This document shows positions 24,315 through 34,856 of a stretch of DNA of 64,000 nt, piece after piece. Every line of letters starts with the position of its first letter. The stretch's first letter is position 1. Source of the DNA: Anoplolepis gracilipes (taxonomy: Eukaryota; Arthropoda; Insecta; Hymenoptera; Formicidae); contig NC_132970.1 in NCBI RefSeq assembly GCF_047496725.1, positions 17,350,501 to 17,414,500 on the forward strand, written 5' to 3'. The position numbers and the translations under genes are program-made. The notes beneath the pieces are model-generated. The model was given only the letters and a program-made list of their open reading frames with translations. It had not been told where the DNA came from and did no database searches.

Positions 24315-25145
24315 CTTCCGATCTTGTTATATTCATTTGTGCATCCGGCCTGTTGAATGACGGTTGCGTGCGTATTACTGTAATTCTCTCGTGCGTTCGA
24401 GATTTGGGATGGATTCTATTTCTGTTTTTTTTTTTTTTTTTTAATTTTGGTATTATGGCGTTATATTGAGGAATTTATTTAAGAGCGCATTCCGTAGTCT
24501 CGTTTTTCACCAATAAAAGATTTATTACATATGCGTATTTGCGCTTTTCAGAGCTTTATTCTGTTTTATATACGTATTTAATTGGTATTGCTGAAGATAG
24601 ATCGAAACGTTTAATTAAATGTGCTTTTCGTTTAAAAAAACGTGAATTTTTATTTGCACTCTGCGCTTAGCTCTTACAATCTATTTTCTTGGCATTATTG
24701 TAGGTAAAGTACGTTATAAATTTATATATGAAAAGCAGAAGATACACAGGCTGTTTCGTTAAATAAATTTTTCCAGCATACCAAATAGATCAAGATAACA
24801 AATAGAAACGAATGTAAAATTATCTATCGGACAGACTAAAAAAATTTATCGCTGATTCATTCTATCAGAAAGTACTGTATGTCTTTTATCATGAATCACG
24901 CTCAAACGCTCTTTTGACGATTTTAATGCACAGCATTGGTGTCTTTTCAAATGCTTTTAATTTTTAATATTTTTTTTAATACAGTCAATTTTTAATATTC
25001 TAATCAGACTCAGGGAAATATGTAGAATTAATTTTACGCGTTTTATATACTTGAATTAATTCCTCCAGACCAACAAGATTATAATATTTAAGAGGCTAAA
25101 AAATAAAGATGAAAAAGCATAAATAAATAAAAGTAGATATTTAAT

Positions 25146-25201
<56 letters not shown>

Positions 25202-26957
25202 CATTCTTAAAGGAGTAATTTTTTTCATACAACATTTCCTTCAAAAGGAAATCTTGTAAAAGAGGAATGAAACAAATAATTAAATAATATTTGCTTTAAT
25301 AATTTATGGATAATTATGTCTGGAATCTTTGAAAATTATGTCTCGGATAAAACAAGAGAATAAATTTAAATAGATATACATGTAGTTAGACAAAGGTCAT
25401 GTCAGTAGGCTGATCAAAGCCAAACGGGCTTTCTTTTTTCCGCAAGGAAGCACGCAACGCGCGGTTCGCTTTTCTCACGCGCGCTTTATATCTCCCACAA
25501 AGGCAAAAAAAAACATCCTCGAAAAAGAGATTCACAGGTACAAATAACGATCCTTGTTGCATCTCTCTCTCTTCCCCCAACCTCTTCGCCTCGACGCCCC
25601 TTGCAGCACCGGGATACGCAGGAAACATTGACGGTCCTCGACAGATTGGACCTCGATACCGAGAAACCCACCGAAGAGGAACTGGCCCGGAAATTCGGCT
25701 TCGAGGAGGCGTACTACGAGGGGACTCTCACGTGGTGGCAAAAGCTCAAGCCTCAGATGTGGTCACTATTTGATGAACCCTACTCCTCCGTCGCAGCCAA
25801 GGTACAATTCAAGTTGAATTACGCGCACTAATAGTTTGCAAAATAGCTAAATGCAACAGTTAAAAGTATATGCTCTCGATATCTTTCAGATAATCAGCAT
25901 AGTCTCCGTTTTCTTCATTTGCGTTTCGATACTCTCATTTTGCCTCAAGACCCATCCGGACATGCGAGTGCCGATGATCGTGAACCGTTCGGTAAAGACT
26001 GACAACGTAACGTCCTGGGTGGTGGACAAGACTCGCACCAACGCCCACGATGTCTTCTTCTACATCGAATGCATCTGTAACGCCTGGTTTACCTTCGAGT
26101 TCTTGATACGCATCACCGCGAGTCCGAATCGTTGCGACTTTATCAAGAGCTCGGTGAATCTAATCGACATGGTCGCTACCTTGAGCTTTTACGTCGATCT
26201 TGCGCTGCAGCGATTCGCGGCCCATCTGGAGAATGCCGACATTCTCGAGTTTTTGAGCATCATACGGATAATGAGGCTGTTCAAGCTCACGCGTCACTCG
26301 TCGGGCCTCAAGATCCTGATACAGACCTTTCGGGCCTCAGCCAAGGAGCTCACGCTGCTGGTATTCTTCCTCGTTCTCGGCATCGTCATCTTCGCCAGTC
26401 TTGTGTATTACGCGGAACGCACTCAGTACAACCCCAAGAACGACTTCAAGAGCATACCGCTCGGTCTATGGTGGGCTCTGGTGACGATGACGACCGTCGG
26501 TTACGGGGACATGGTGCCGAAAACGTACATCGGGATGTTTGTCGGTGCGCTTTGCGCCCTGGCCGGTGTCCTCACGATCGCCCTGCCGGTGCCCGTGATC
26601 GTTAGCAACTTTGCGATGTATTACAGTCACACGCAGGCGCGAGCAAAGTTACCCAAGAAGAGACGTCGCGTACTGCCCGTCGAGCAGCCACGTGTGAGGG
26701 CACCAGGCGCGCCGCCCGGTGTGCCCGGCGGGCCTGGGGCCGTCGGGCCCTCTGGTTGCGGCCAGCAATTGTCACATCTCCAGTCCGCCGCCGGCACGAT
26801 CGCCACTGGTCCCCACGGCATGGGCCAGACGCCCGGCGTCGGATGCCCCATTGGCGGCGGCCAAGGACCGCAGAATCGCCGAATGAACGCCATTAAGACG
26901 AATCATCCCAAGGATCCGTTCGCCACGAAAACAGGTAACTCGAACGCGCTCGATTAA
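21066..26957 (+). CDS. Shaw: Voltage-gated K+ channel Shaw (Kv3/KCNC-type alpha subunit)
   Basis: Three coding exons, all phase 0: 21066-21392, 25607-25801 and 25890-26957 (TAA), giving 529 residues. The start is the ATG in AAAATGAACTTG, which yields the Shaw N-terminus MNLINMDAENRVVLNVGG; the in-frame GTG at 21057 is not used. The T1/BTB domain fills residues 8-105. S1 begins at residue 175; the S1-S2 linker carries sequons NRS and NVT. S4 (IIRIMRLFKLTRH) starts at 298. The filter TVGYGD is at 376-381 and S6 has PVPV. The tail is KLPKKRRRVLPVEQP followed by a Gly/Pro-rich segment. The sequence is almost colinear with Drosophila Shaw as I know it (about 500 residues). The tetramer conducts a K+ current of low voltage sensitivity in neurons. 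A strong internal donor CAG|GTAACT at 26934/26935 suggests that other transcripts skip the last seven codons and splice to a downstream exon. Confidence 0.93.
21480..21783. repeat. AT-rich self-complementary tract and poly(T) run in Shaw intron 1
   Basis: TTATATAATAAATATATAATATA-type sequence at 21510-21620 can fold back on itself. A run of about 33 T occupies 21749-21782. Confidence 0.7.
21871..22442. mobile_element. MITE, family A copy 2 (TA-flanked, Tc1/mariner-like)
   Basis: Same element and orientation as 13885-14455, with only scattered substitutions and small indels. The ends read GGGTAAACTAGGG and ...CCAGTTTACCC, giving a terminal inverted repeat GGGTAAACT. TA flanks both sides (21869-21870 and 22443-22444). 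It lies in Shaw intron 1, 25 bp left of the large inverted Penelope-like pair. Confidence 0.88.
22467..23475 (-). mobile_element. Penelope-like element remnant, left arm of a giant inverted repeat
   Basis: Read on the minus strand, this ~1-kb arm matches the plus strand of 23500-24512 along most of its length. Landmarks shared by both include ATCTCGAACGCACGAGAGAA, a segment encoding FLNKKLVSEMLFIK, and the block ATTAAATGAAAAGAAT. The encoded piece resembles the end of the GIY-YIG endonuclease domain of Penelope-like elements. Frames are broken by stops. The arm is truncated near the neighbouring MITE. Confidence 0.7.
24259..24312. repeat. (TA)n microsatellite
   Basis: About 54 bp of TA dinucleotide inside the right Penelope arm; the left arm lacks it. 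Confidence 0.95.
24591..24608 (+). ncRNA. Hammerhead-ribozyme-like core motif of a Penelope-like element
   Basis: CTGAAGA (24591-24597) followed by CGAAAC (24603-24608) fits the conserved CUGANGA...GAAA core, with a very short potential stem II (GAT/ATC). Hammerhead motifs are known in the terminal repeats of Penelope-like elements, and this one lies just downstream of the right remnant. Stems I and III were not resolved, so activity is doubtful. Confidence 0.35.
24681..25380. other. Distal part of Shaw intron 1
   Basis: AT-rich, with a (TA)n run at 25149-25197 and no coding sequence recognised. The intron ends at the acceptor TTGCAG (25606), preceded by a CT-rich tract. Confidence 0.5.
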
Positions 26958-28100
26958 AAAAAAAAAAAGAAAAAAAAAAAAATATTCGCATCTTGCACGA
27001 ATTTCGCCAGCTCGACTCTCGTTTAACACTTGTTAATCTACCCGCTACGCGATCACAACTACGTACCGATTTGCCCCATTCGCGTTAATCTAATTTCATA
27101 GTTTCAATTTTCTACTTTGCACCACAATTCTGGTTAATTTAACAATTTGACAGAAATTAATCCAATAGAAAAATCAAGTCCAATTAAATACGAGATGCAG
27201 ATTTATGTATAATAGATTATCGTATCCGTTTGTGCTGCGTGTTTTTTTTTTTTTTTACCTTATCCTTATTCACGAGAGACCACATCGTCACGCGATACAT
27301 TTTACTTGGTCTTTTTAGATGACTTATCTAAAAGTTCTTTAAGCCAAGTTGATATCCTACTGACCGTATTGAAATTTATACCAATTGTTTTATCGCGCGT
27401 TAATAGACGGGGGTTACGAAAAATGTGAAGGGGAAAAAAGGAAACGATAGGTCATGAAAGATTAACATAAATCGCTATTTTGCGAAAGCCTGATTATGTG
27501 TACATGACTTACACATGTTTCCTTTCTCTATATCTAATTGTAAGTAATCTCTCTCATATATTTTTTTACAAATTCAAATTTCGCGTGTTAATGCTCAATG
27601 TCGTGTATACAAGAAGTAAAGTGAAGTTGCAGTAAAGCGCATATGTGTGTGCGTTTAATACATAATTATTACAAACGTATGTACATATAGCACAAGTGGT
27701 CATGAAACGAAACGTGAGATTTAGATATTCACATCACCTGTCTAATGTGTATTACTTATAGTTTCCATGTTTCTCTTTATCTTCAAAACGGCATGCGGCT
27801 AAATTAACCGATGTTATCGTTGCCTTTACTTAATCGAGTCCCAGAAAAAGAAAGCGTCGCGTGGAAAATTGACAAATGTCAAACAGAGAGTTTGCGATTT
27901 TCGTACAAATCTGAAATCTCGTCGAGCGAGCCGACCAATCTCTAGTGTCTCTTTTTCTTTTTTTCCTCGTATGGTGGGTTGCAGAGGAAGACCGGAGGAA
28001 TTGTAACCTACGAACCAACGGGACCAAGAGAGCCGGAGGTTTGGATTAACCATTTTGCGGTCGTAGCGCGTTCACAGAGACAGACGGCTATCATTCACTG
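26958..28100 (+). other. Probable Shaw 3'UTR and possible alternative 3' exon
   Basis: An A-rich tract follows the Shaw stop directly. A CT-rich stretch and TTGCAG at 27984 form a good acceptor (TTTTTCTTTTTTTCC tract). If used with the internal donor at 26934/26935 it would add about 21 codons before a TAA at about 28048. No polyadenylation signal is clearly preferred. Alternative use is inference. Confidence 0.3.
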
Positions 28101-28221
28101 GTCGGAATTAATTCGGAGCGAACGGCGCGGCGTGTACGCCCCCTAATCAAAGATTGTCCTGTAAGATTCGTAAAAATTTCATCATTCAGGAACGCGCTTT
28201 GGAAAGAGAGAAAGAGAGAGT

Positions 28222-28252
<31 letters not shown>

Positions 28253-28616
28253 AGTGAGAAAGACAGACAAAGTGACGAAGAAAAGAAGGGGGGAGGGAGT
28301 GGAAAAATTAATTTAATATCACGCTGCATCGCCGAAGCGTTGTGGCTTCTTGTTGCCCACATTTCACAAACGGCTAGGCAAAATAAACACTGCCGTGGCG
28401 AGCGTGGCGGCTGAGATCCGATTGGAAAAGAAAGAGACGGCAAAAATTTTGCGACGGCTCGTTAGACCCTACAAAGAGTGTATATCTATTATTTATCTGG
28501 AACGTGTAGAATTAATTGAGAAGAAGGGAAAAACGAAACTCCCGGGTCGCTCGGTCCGGACGCGTGACAGGAACCATCATCGGGAGAGCTCTACTCGACA
28601 GTTTGTACACTACGTA
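28101..28616. other. GC-richer non-coding segment with a (GA)n tract
   Basis: Contains an impure (GA)n tract (28205-28262) that yields RERERE/SLSLSL frames on either strand. No exon recognised. It ends with the 8-bp target site ACTACGTA (28609-28616) of the hAT-type element. Confidence 0.4.
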
Positions 28617-29434
28617 TAGGGAATACAATCCCGGGATACGGGATTCCGGCTATTTTTCTAGTTCCGACCATCCCGGGATTGTAAACTACTAATTCCGGAA
28701 TTTCGAGATTTTTAAGGATCATCTATTTAAAATATTTTTTTATGAATTTAAAACAATTTTCACTAATTATCAGCTGTGAATTTAGAATAATTTTCACTAA
28801 CGTAATTAAACTATAAATAAAATTGTTTAAATATATTTTGCATATAAATATTTGTAGAATTTTCATTCATAGATTCTTAACTTTAAATGCTCTTCTATTT
28901 TTCCGTTCTTATTTTCAAAAATCTAAATAATATATAAGTAATAGTTACTAGTAATTGTGAGAACTAATTATTAACGTAAGCAAATTTTTCTATTTTCAAG
29001 ATTATTTTTGTTTCAAAGATTTAAATTTCTAAAGTTTAAGATACAAACGCAAATGTTTAGTTTTGTTATATAATTATATGAATTATATAATTTATAAAAG
29101 AAATTGAATAATATTAATATATATGTAAGTAACAATTGCTAGTTTAACAACAATTATAAAAACTATTTATATATGACCATATTTTTTATTTCTAGTTTGT
29201 TTTTGTTTCAAAGATTAATTTAAGTTTCTAAAGTTCAGAGAAACGTGTTTAATTTTATTATATAATATTAAAAATCTGATATATAATAAATGACCCAACC
29301 TAAATTTTAAACAAAAAAATATTTTTTTTAATAAAAATTTTTTTAATCCCAGGATAAGTCCGGGATCCCGGAAAATTATTTTACACATCCCGAAATCTCG
29401 GGATCGAAGATGCAGTCCGGGATTGTATTCCCTA
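28617..29434. mobile_element. Non-autonomous hAT-type transposon with perfect 8-bp target duplication
   Basis: The 818-bp element begins TAGGGAATACAATCCCGG and ends CCGGGATTGTATTCCCTA, a perfect 18-bp terminal inverted repeat. It is flanked on both sides by ACTACGTA (28609-28616 and 29435-29442), an exact 8-bp duplication as made by hAT transposases. Extra CCCGGGAT/ATCCCGGG motifs lie in the subterminal regions. The interior is AT-rich, with no transposase, so the element was mobilised in trans. Confidence 0.92.
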
Positions 29435-29442
29435 ACTACGTA

Positions 29443-29791
29443 TCTCTTCTCTATTAATTCTAGATGCCAAATAATATTAAATATATACCGTAGAGACAGG
29501 GATGGAAAAAAAGAAGATAAAAACGAATGCGAGAGAGTCTCTCGACAGTTATAGCAGGAATCATTTATTAATTTAAATAGACAAACTGTGCGTGTGCGTG
29601 TGCGTGTGTGCGTGTGTGTGTATGAATGTGAAAAAGAGAGAGAGAGAGAGAGAGAAAAACTCTTGTAACAAATAGAAAACTTTCCTCCTTCCTTTGCTTC
29701 ATGATTTGAATTTTTTAATATTTGTAAAAGAATTAAATAATGCAAGCAATTTCATTGGTAGCGGATAAACGAATCAATGTGTATTGGCACT

Positions 29792-29854
<63 letters not shown>

Positions 29855-31841
29855 TCGAAAAGATGGATCTTTTTGAGAAAAATTTTATCTAGATTTTTCC
29901 TTTCGCTCTTTCTGAGAGATATAATATATAAACACGCCACGTGACATATGTATTTATAATTTGTAGACGAGAATACTTTATACTTTTATAATTTATCCTT
30001 CTTTCCTAAATACTTTCTTCTCGAATGTATATTTATTAACGAAAATAACTGTAATTTTTCTTTTAGACTGTTTCTTAGATGAATCGTGTCAAACAATTTC
30101 GGATACTTATCGAACATATATATAGTTAGGGATATTCCATTTTTATATAGAGACGCAAGAATGTATTTAATGTTTATTCCTATACGTTCTTTATTCTTTT
30201 CAGAATGTTACCTTTGATTTCCGAGTAATTGGCGATTAATAGGCAAACGGAAATATCCTGCAAGAGAATGTAACCGAATGTCTTATACCGTCCACCAGAC
30301 CATCATGTTTGTGATTCACGTGAACATCGCACATCACCCGCGTGACTTCTAAATTTAAGATAGATGATGAGAGATCTCTGAGATAATACACACTCTCGGC
30401 GAGAGGGATAACAGTAGAAACCCGGGGACGTAAACTTCATTACGTCGATGCTATATACGTTTGCATTGTCGATATCATCGCTACGGTTTATACACGTTTC
30501 CTCGATTAAAGAAAAAAAAAAAAAAAATCGATTACTCATCACGGAAGAAAGCCCCGTGTTCCTATCTACCGCAGGCATCGTCTATATCTATCGCGCAACT
30601 GTATTATTTCCATCGTTAGGGTCGTTTTTTTTTTTTTATTTTTTTTTCCACGAAACTCGTGTAAACGAATAGAACGAATGAACGACAGTGGAGATTGCAT
30701 CCCCGCATTGCAGCACGTGTTTTATAGCAAGGTTATCGATAGATATATCTGCTCGTCGTAGATTTTCACACCCTTATATACGCGCGTACGCGCGACTGTT
30801 ATTCTCACCGCACTTTCAGTATGCATTTTTTTTTCTCTGTCCGATTCTCATCGCCCATTTGGCGATAAACTTGGCGCTTTTCGATTCTTCTCCCTTGTCA
30901 TCTCGATATTTATTATTATTACGCGAACTTTAAATTAGACGTATGGAAATTTCGCGCAGCCACGTTTCATCTCATCGACGAGACGCTAAATGAGCGGTGA
31001 AAATGTGAAAAGTTCTCTTTATTCAATAGGAGATCTCCCTAGATACGGCTTTTTCTCCTCTACGACGGACGGTCGCTCCTATTGTTAGATGCGATGAAGA
31101 CGCGGACCTGTATATCACTTTGCGCATCGTGAATATCGCCCGGGACCAATCCACGAGCTCCTCTGTGCCCTCCCCTAATATTCAAGATATCATATGTATA
31201 ATATCAGTGAAAAAGAGCAGTCTCAACGGTTGTTTTTCTTCCGTTGCTCATACGCGCGAAACAAATAATAAACAGAGTTATAGCGGCTCGCGTGTGTCTC
31301 ATTGCGAGAGAACATCCCTTTCTACGTTACGTACATTGTGTATGTGTATCTGTTGTGCCTGAGAGGGTAGCGCGGGAGCGGGAGCGGGAGCGGGGGAGGG
31401 AAGAGGAGGGAGGGAGGGAGGGAGGGAGAGAAGAAGTGCAGAGAGGAACGAGGAACACGACAAAAGCATATCACATAGGCACATGTGCGATCAAGTGTAC
31501 GGATCTCGCGAGCATTACACAGTCGGCGTTTCATCTCGTAGACAATCGTCGTTTCTTCGACCAAATTAATCGTATTACGCGTATTACGCGCGTTTCCGTT
31601 CGTTATTGTGATTCGATATATCGAGCACAGCCGCGTTCTTTCAAAATTTCGATCGCACCATCGATCAACAACTTATACACAGCCCAACATCTACCCCTTA
31701 TACATATATCGTCTCTGTCTTTAATTCGACGCGACGAGAGAGATTGATCGCATTCGATATACTAGCGTTAATGAGACTGTAAAAATAATATCCTCTAAGC
31801 GTACTGAGAGATTTCAATCGTTGAATTAATATTATCTTTCC

Positions 31842-31843
<2 letters not shown>
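29443..31843. other. Non-coding region with simple repeats
   Basis: Contains (CG/CA) and (GA) tracts near 29588-29655, a (TA)n run at 29796-29852, and a GGGA/GGGC purine tract at 31370-31435. From 30200 to 31760 base composition is more balanced and CpG-richer than typical intergenic DNA here, but frames are low-complexity and I recognise no protein. It could be part of a long neuronal 3'UTR or an unannotated non-coding transcript. Confidence 0.4.
29796..29852. repeat. (TA)n microsatellite
   Basis: Uninterrupted TA repeat of about 56 bp. Confidence 0.95.

Positions 31844-31933
<90 letters not shown>
31844..31933. repeat. (CA)n microsatellite
   Basis: About 90 bp of uninterrupted CA. Confidence 0.95.
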
Positions 31934-31938
<5 letters not shown>

Positions 31939-33206
31939 TGCAAATCGCCACATTTTGATTTGCGAACGAATAACACAAATCATGTTTCACTCCACTCGTA
32001 GAATAATATAATTATATAGCAATATCGGCTATCATGTTACAGCCTTGATATTATTTATTGCGCACAATCTGCGTTGCTTTTATACGTGCATGTGTTTATT
32101 CTGTAATTAATATCCAACTTTATACACCAAGTACCTGATATTTCTCATGAATTGTTATCCTGTTTTGATTCCGAAATTTCGCAGCTTCATAAATCTTAAA
32201 TACGCATATCTCTCTGCAATAATGATATTAGCAATAAGAAATTATCTTGAAATTTTTAAAAATTTACACGCGCAAAAACGTTTTACGCGTGTCTCTCTCT
32301 CTTATTTTACAATAAATAAATTACTGCCCAATGTACACATTTGCATGTCATTTTTCCTCTAAGCCACATATATGTTGACTCTGTTTATATAGCGACAGCA
32401 TAGTAATCAGAAAAAAAAAAAATGATTGATATGCCGTTGAAGAAAGAAATTGATCAAACGACGATATAAATGTCCCATCGCGCAAAACGACACGATTGCT
32501 TTCGTATGGAAACCGTGTACAGAATGTACATTAATATTACAAAAAAAAATATATTTAGACGGATGGATAAAATTTATTTATATCATAACAATGGAGATAT
32601 TCTAAATATGAATGATTAATAAATCTCTGTTATGCAAATCAGGCTAATATGAAAAGTTGGGAGCAAATTAGCATTTAAATAGTTGCGCGGAGATGAAACT
32701 GACACATACACGATTAATTAAACTATGAACTCTAAGTCTCGTTTAAATGTCTACATTAAAAGATTTGCTTTCCTCAGTGATAGAGACACGTGTAAGTTTG
32801 CGTAAAAGAGAAAAGTGATAGAGAAAATTAAAAAATATATAAAATAAATCCTTTCTACATTACTTCAATTTTGTTAACTCATAGCATGTGTGATATTACG
32901 GTGTAAAATATATTTTCGATTTATAAACGTTTAAAGACTGTAGACTGTTACTGTATTTTTAATTTAATAAGCTAAGGAAATTTTTTACATACCTATGTTT
33001 CTCCCAGATTATTTCGTGTATATTTTTAATTTTTTAATTTTAGATTCTTTACAATAATAATACCGATATATCACGAAAACAAACAGATAATAATTTCTGA
33101 TTTTTAATAATACAATTATGTTTTATACCTAATCTTTTGATATTTAAATTTTCTATTTATTGATCGTTGTATAAAAAGATACGCACACAAACTGGAAACC
33201 ATCCAA

Positions 33207-33238
<32 letters not shown>

Positions 33239-33825
33239 ATACATATAAAGCACATATAAAGAATTTCTTGATATTTCGAATCGTTTCGGAGATATTCGCG
33301 CGTTACACTTTTCAAGTTGAATACCTATGTCACTTTCCTTCGGTCTAGTGCCTAATAATAAGGTGTATGAATAATTTGTATTGAAAGTTTTCAACATTTG
33401 CCCTCATTTATACGCGCTGCTATCGCTGCTTGAGTTTGCTCGTTATTCACAATCGCCCAGATTCTTTGTGCCTTATAAAGAACTGCACTTCCATATCCAG
33501 GGTTGTGCATCGACTCTTCGTTACGTTCATTTTATCCGCCTTGTCATTAGAAATACTGTAATGCCTATACCGTGCTGTCTGCGCGATCGCCAAGTTGAAC
33601 AACACTGAGACAGGTAATGCAGGAAAATTTATCCGCTCTTGTAATTCAATTCGTCGATGGAAAAACGTACCGATGGAAAATTATATTTTATTGAATTTAC
33701 ATGAATTTCATCGATTTGGTGTAGATTTTTTACGGCATGACGCTCTTCTCCAGCCGACTATTTTAATTTAAAAAATATATATGTGCTCTTTATTTTAATT
33801 TTAATTTTATAATTTTAAGGGACCA
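31934..33825. other. Non-coding region
   Basis: AT-rich with a short (CA)n tract at 33207-33232. No gene recognised. Confidence 0.45.
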
Positions 33826-33826
33826 A

Positions 33827-33839
33827 TGAGAGAGAGAGT

Positions 33840-33929
<90 letters not shown>

Positions 33930-33962
33930 GCGAGAGAGAGAGAGCGAGAGAGAGAGAGAGCG
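33827..33962. repeat. (GA)n microsatellite
   Basis: About 135 bp of GA repeat; towards its right end a higher-order GAGAGAGAGAGC unit is repeated several times. Confidence 0.95.
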
Positions 33963-34766
33963 ACAGTCAAAGTTGACTTGATTTTAAGTCTTATGTTTAT
34001 ATATATTTGTGTGTGTGTGTAATGTTATTTTTATTTATTTATTTAAACTTTAATGCCGTATTGTGCTAATATTTTTATGCATAACTGTAATTTTAAGTAA
34101 TGTTAAGATTAACATTGTTGTTAGATTATTCTATTATTTTGGACTATTTTATAATGTTTCTATTCTGTTTTACTCTAAATATCGTCAGACATTGTAGACT
34201 TTTTAATTTAGATATCTATAAGAAGTTCATTTACACTGCACAAAAATTACAAATATAAAACTGGGACCCATCCAAAAAAATATGAATTAAGAAATAAATA
34301 TGTTCTTTATATAAGAAATTAAGAAGCTCCCACTTTGAAAATTGAAAATACAAATGTTCAAAATATTTAAATTAATGCAAATTATATGTAGAATGTAGAA
34401 TATATTCTATTTGAATATACTTTACGCGTTTAAAAGCACAGATCGCTTATCAAATTGAAACGGGCGCGAATAGGCATATACATATATGTACATATATATG
34501 TACATATATCGTTTAAATGAAAGAATTTCCATCGCTCGCAATTTCCTGCATAGCAATAACACGGGGCGGGTATTACACGATCGTCAATCGTCCAGCCCTG
34601 TAAATGGAAGCCAGTCATAATTCGACCCTGACTAGACTATACCGCATGTCGTACCATACAAGTACATATATTCACGTTGCGCACTCATACATACGTATAA
34701 TACATTTCGCGGAATGCTCGCATGCAAGTTGCAATATTCAACACTGTTGACTCGAAATAAGAAAGT

Positions 34767-34769
<3 letters not shown>

Positions 34770-34839
<70 letters not shown>

Positions 34840-34856
34840 GAGAGAGAGAGAGCGAG
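34770..34856. repeat. (GA)n microsatellite
   Basis: Nearly pure GA repeat with a few AAAGC/GCGAG interruptions at its right end. Confidence 0.95.

Larger units (their letters stand above)
23500..24680 (+). mobile_element. Penelope-like element remnant, right arm with GIY-YIG trace
   Basis: On the plus strand, 23885-23970 reads VYKISCKDC...DQTGRLLKTRINKHK and 24059-24130 reads SLLNKRFVSEMLLI. This matches the YKIPCKDC..YVGQT.R.LKTR..EH pattern and the following (L)NKR(L)VSEML block of the GIY-YIG domain carried by Penelope-like retroelements. No intact frame remains. The arm includes a (TA)n run and a poly(T) run. It continues past the inverted match (which ends near 24512) to a hammerhead-like CTGAAGA...CGAAAC motif at 24591-24608. 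Confidence 0.7.

Noticed and set aside
26132..26605. 157-codon plus-strand frame within Shaw exon 3
   Set aside because: Overlaps the Shaw frame in another register; no independent support.
28154..28443. Frames of 85-86 codons on both strands
   Set aside because: Both are translations of a (GA)n tract.
29215..29745. 176-codon minus-strand frame
   Set aside because: Runs from simple repeat into the hAT-type element; composition is repeat-like.
31244..31747. 167-codon plus-strand frame
   Set aside because: Contains RERERE/GGREGG low-complexity translation of a purine tract; ends do not match splice sites; no known domain.
33827..33962. Regular repeats that might suggest a CRISPR-like array
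   Set aside because: Pure microsatellite without unique spacers, in a eukaryotic genome.
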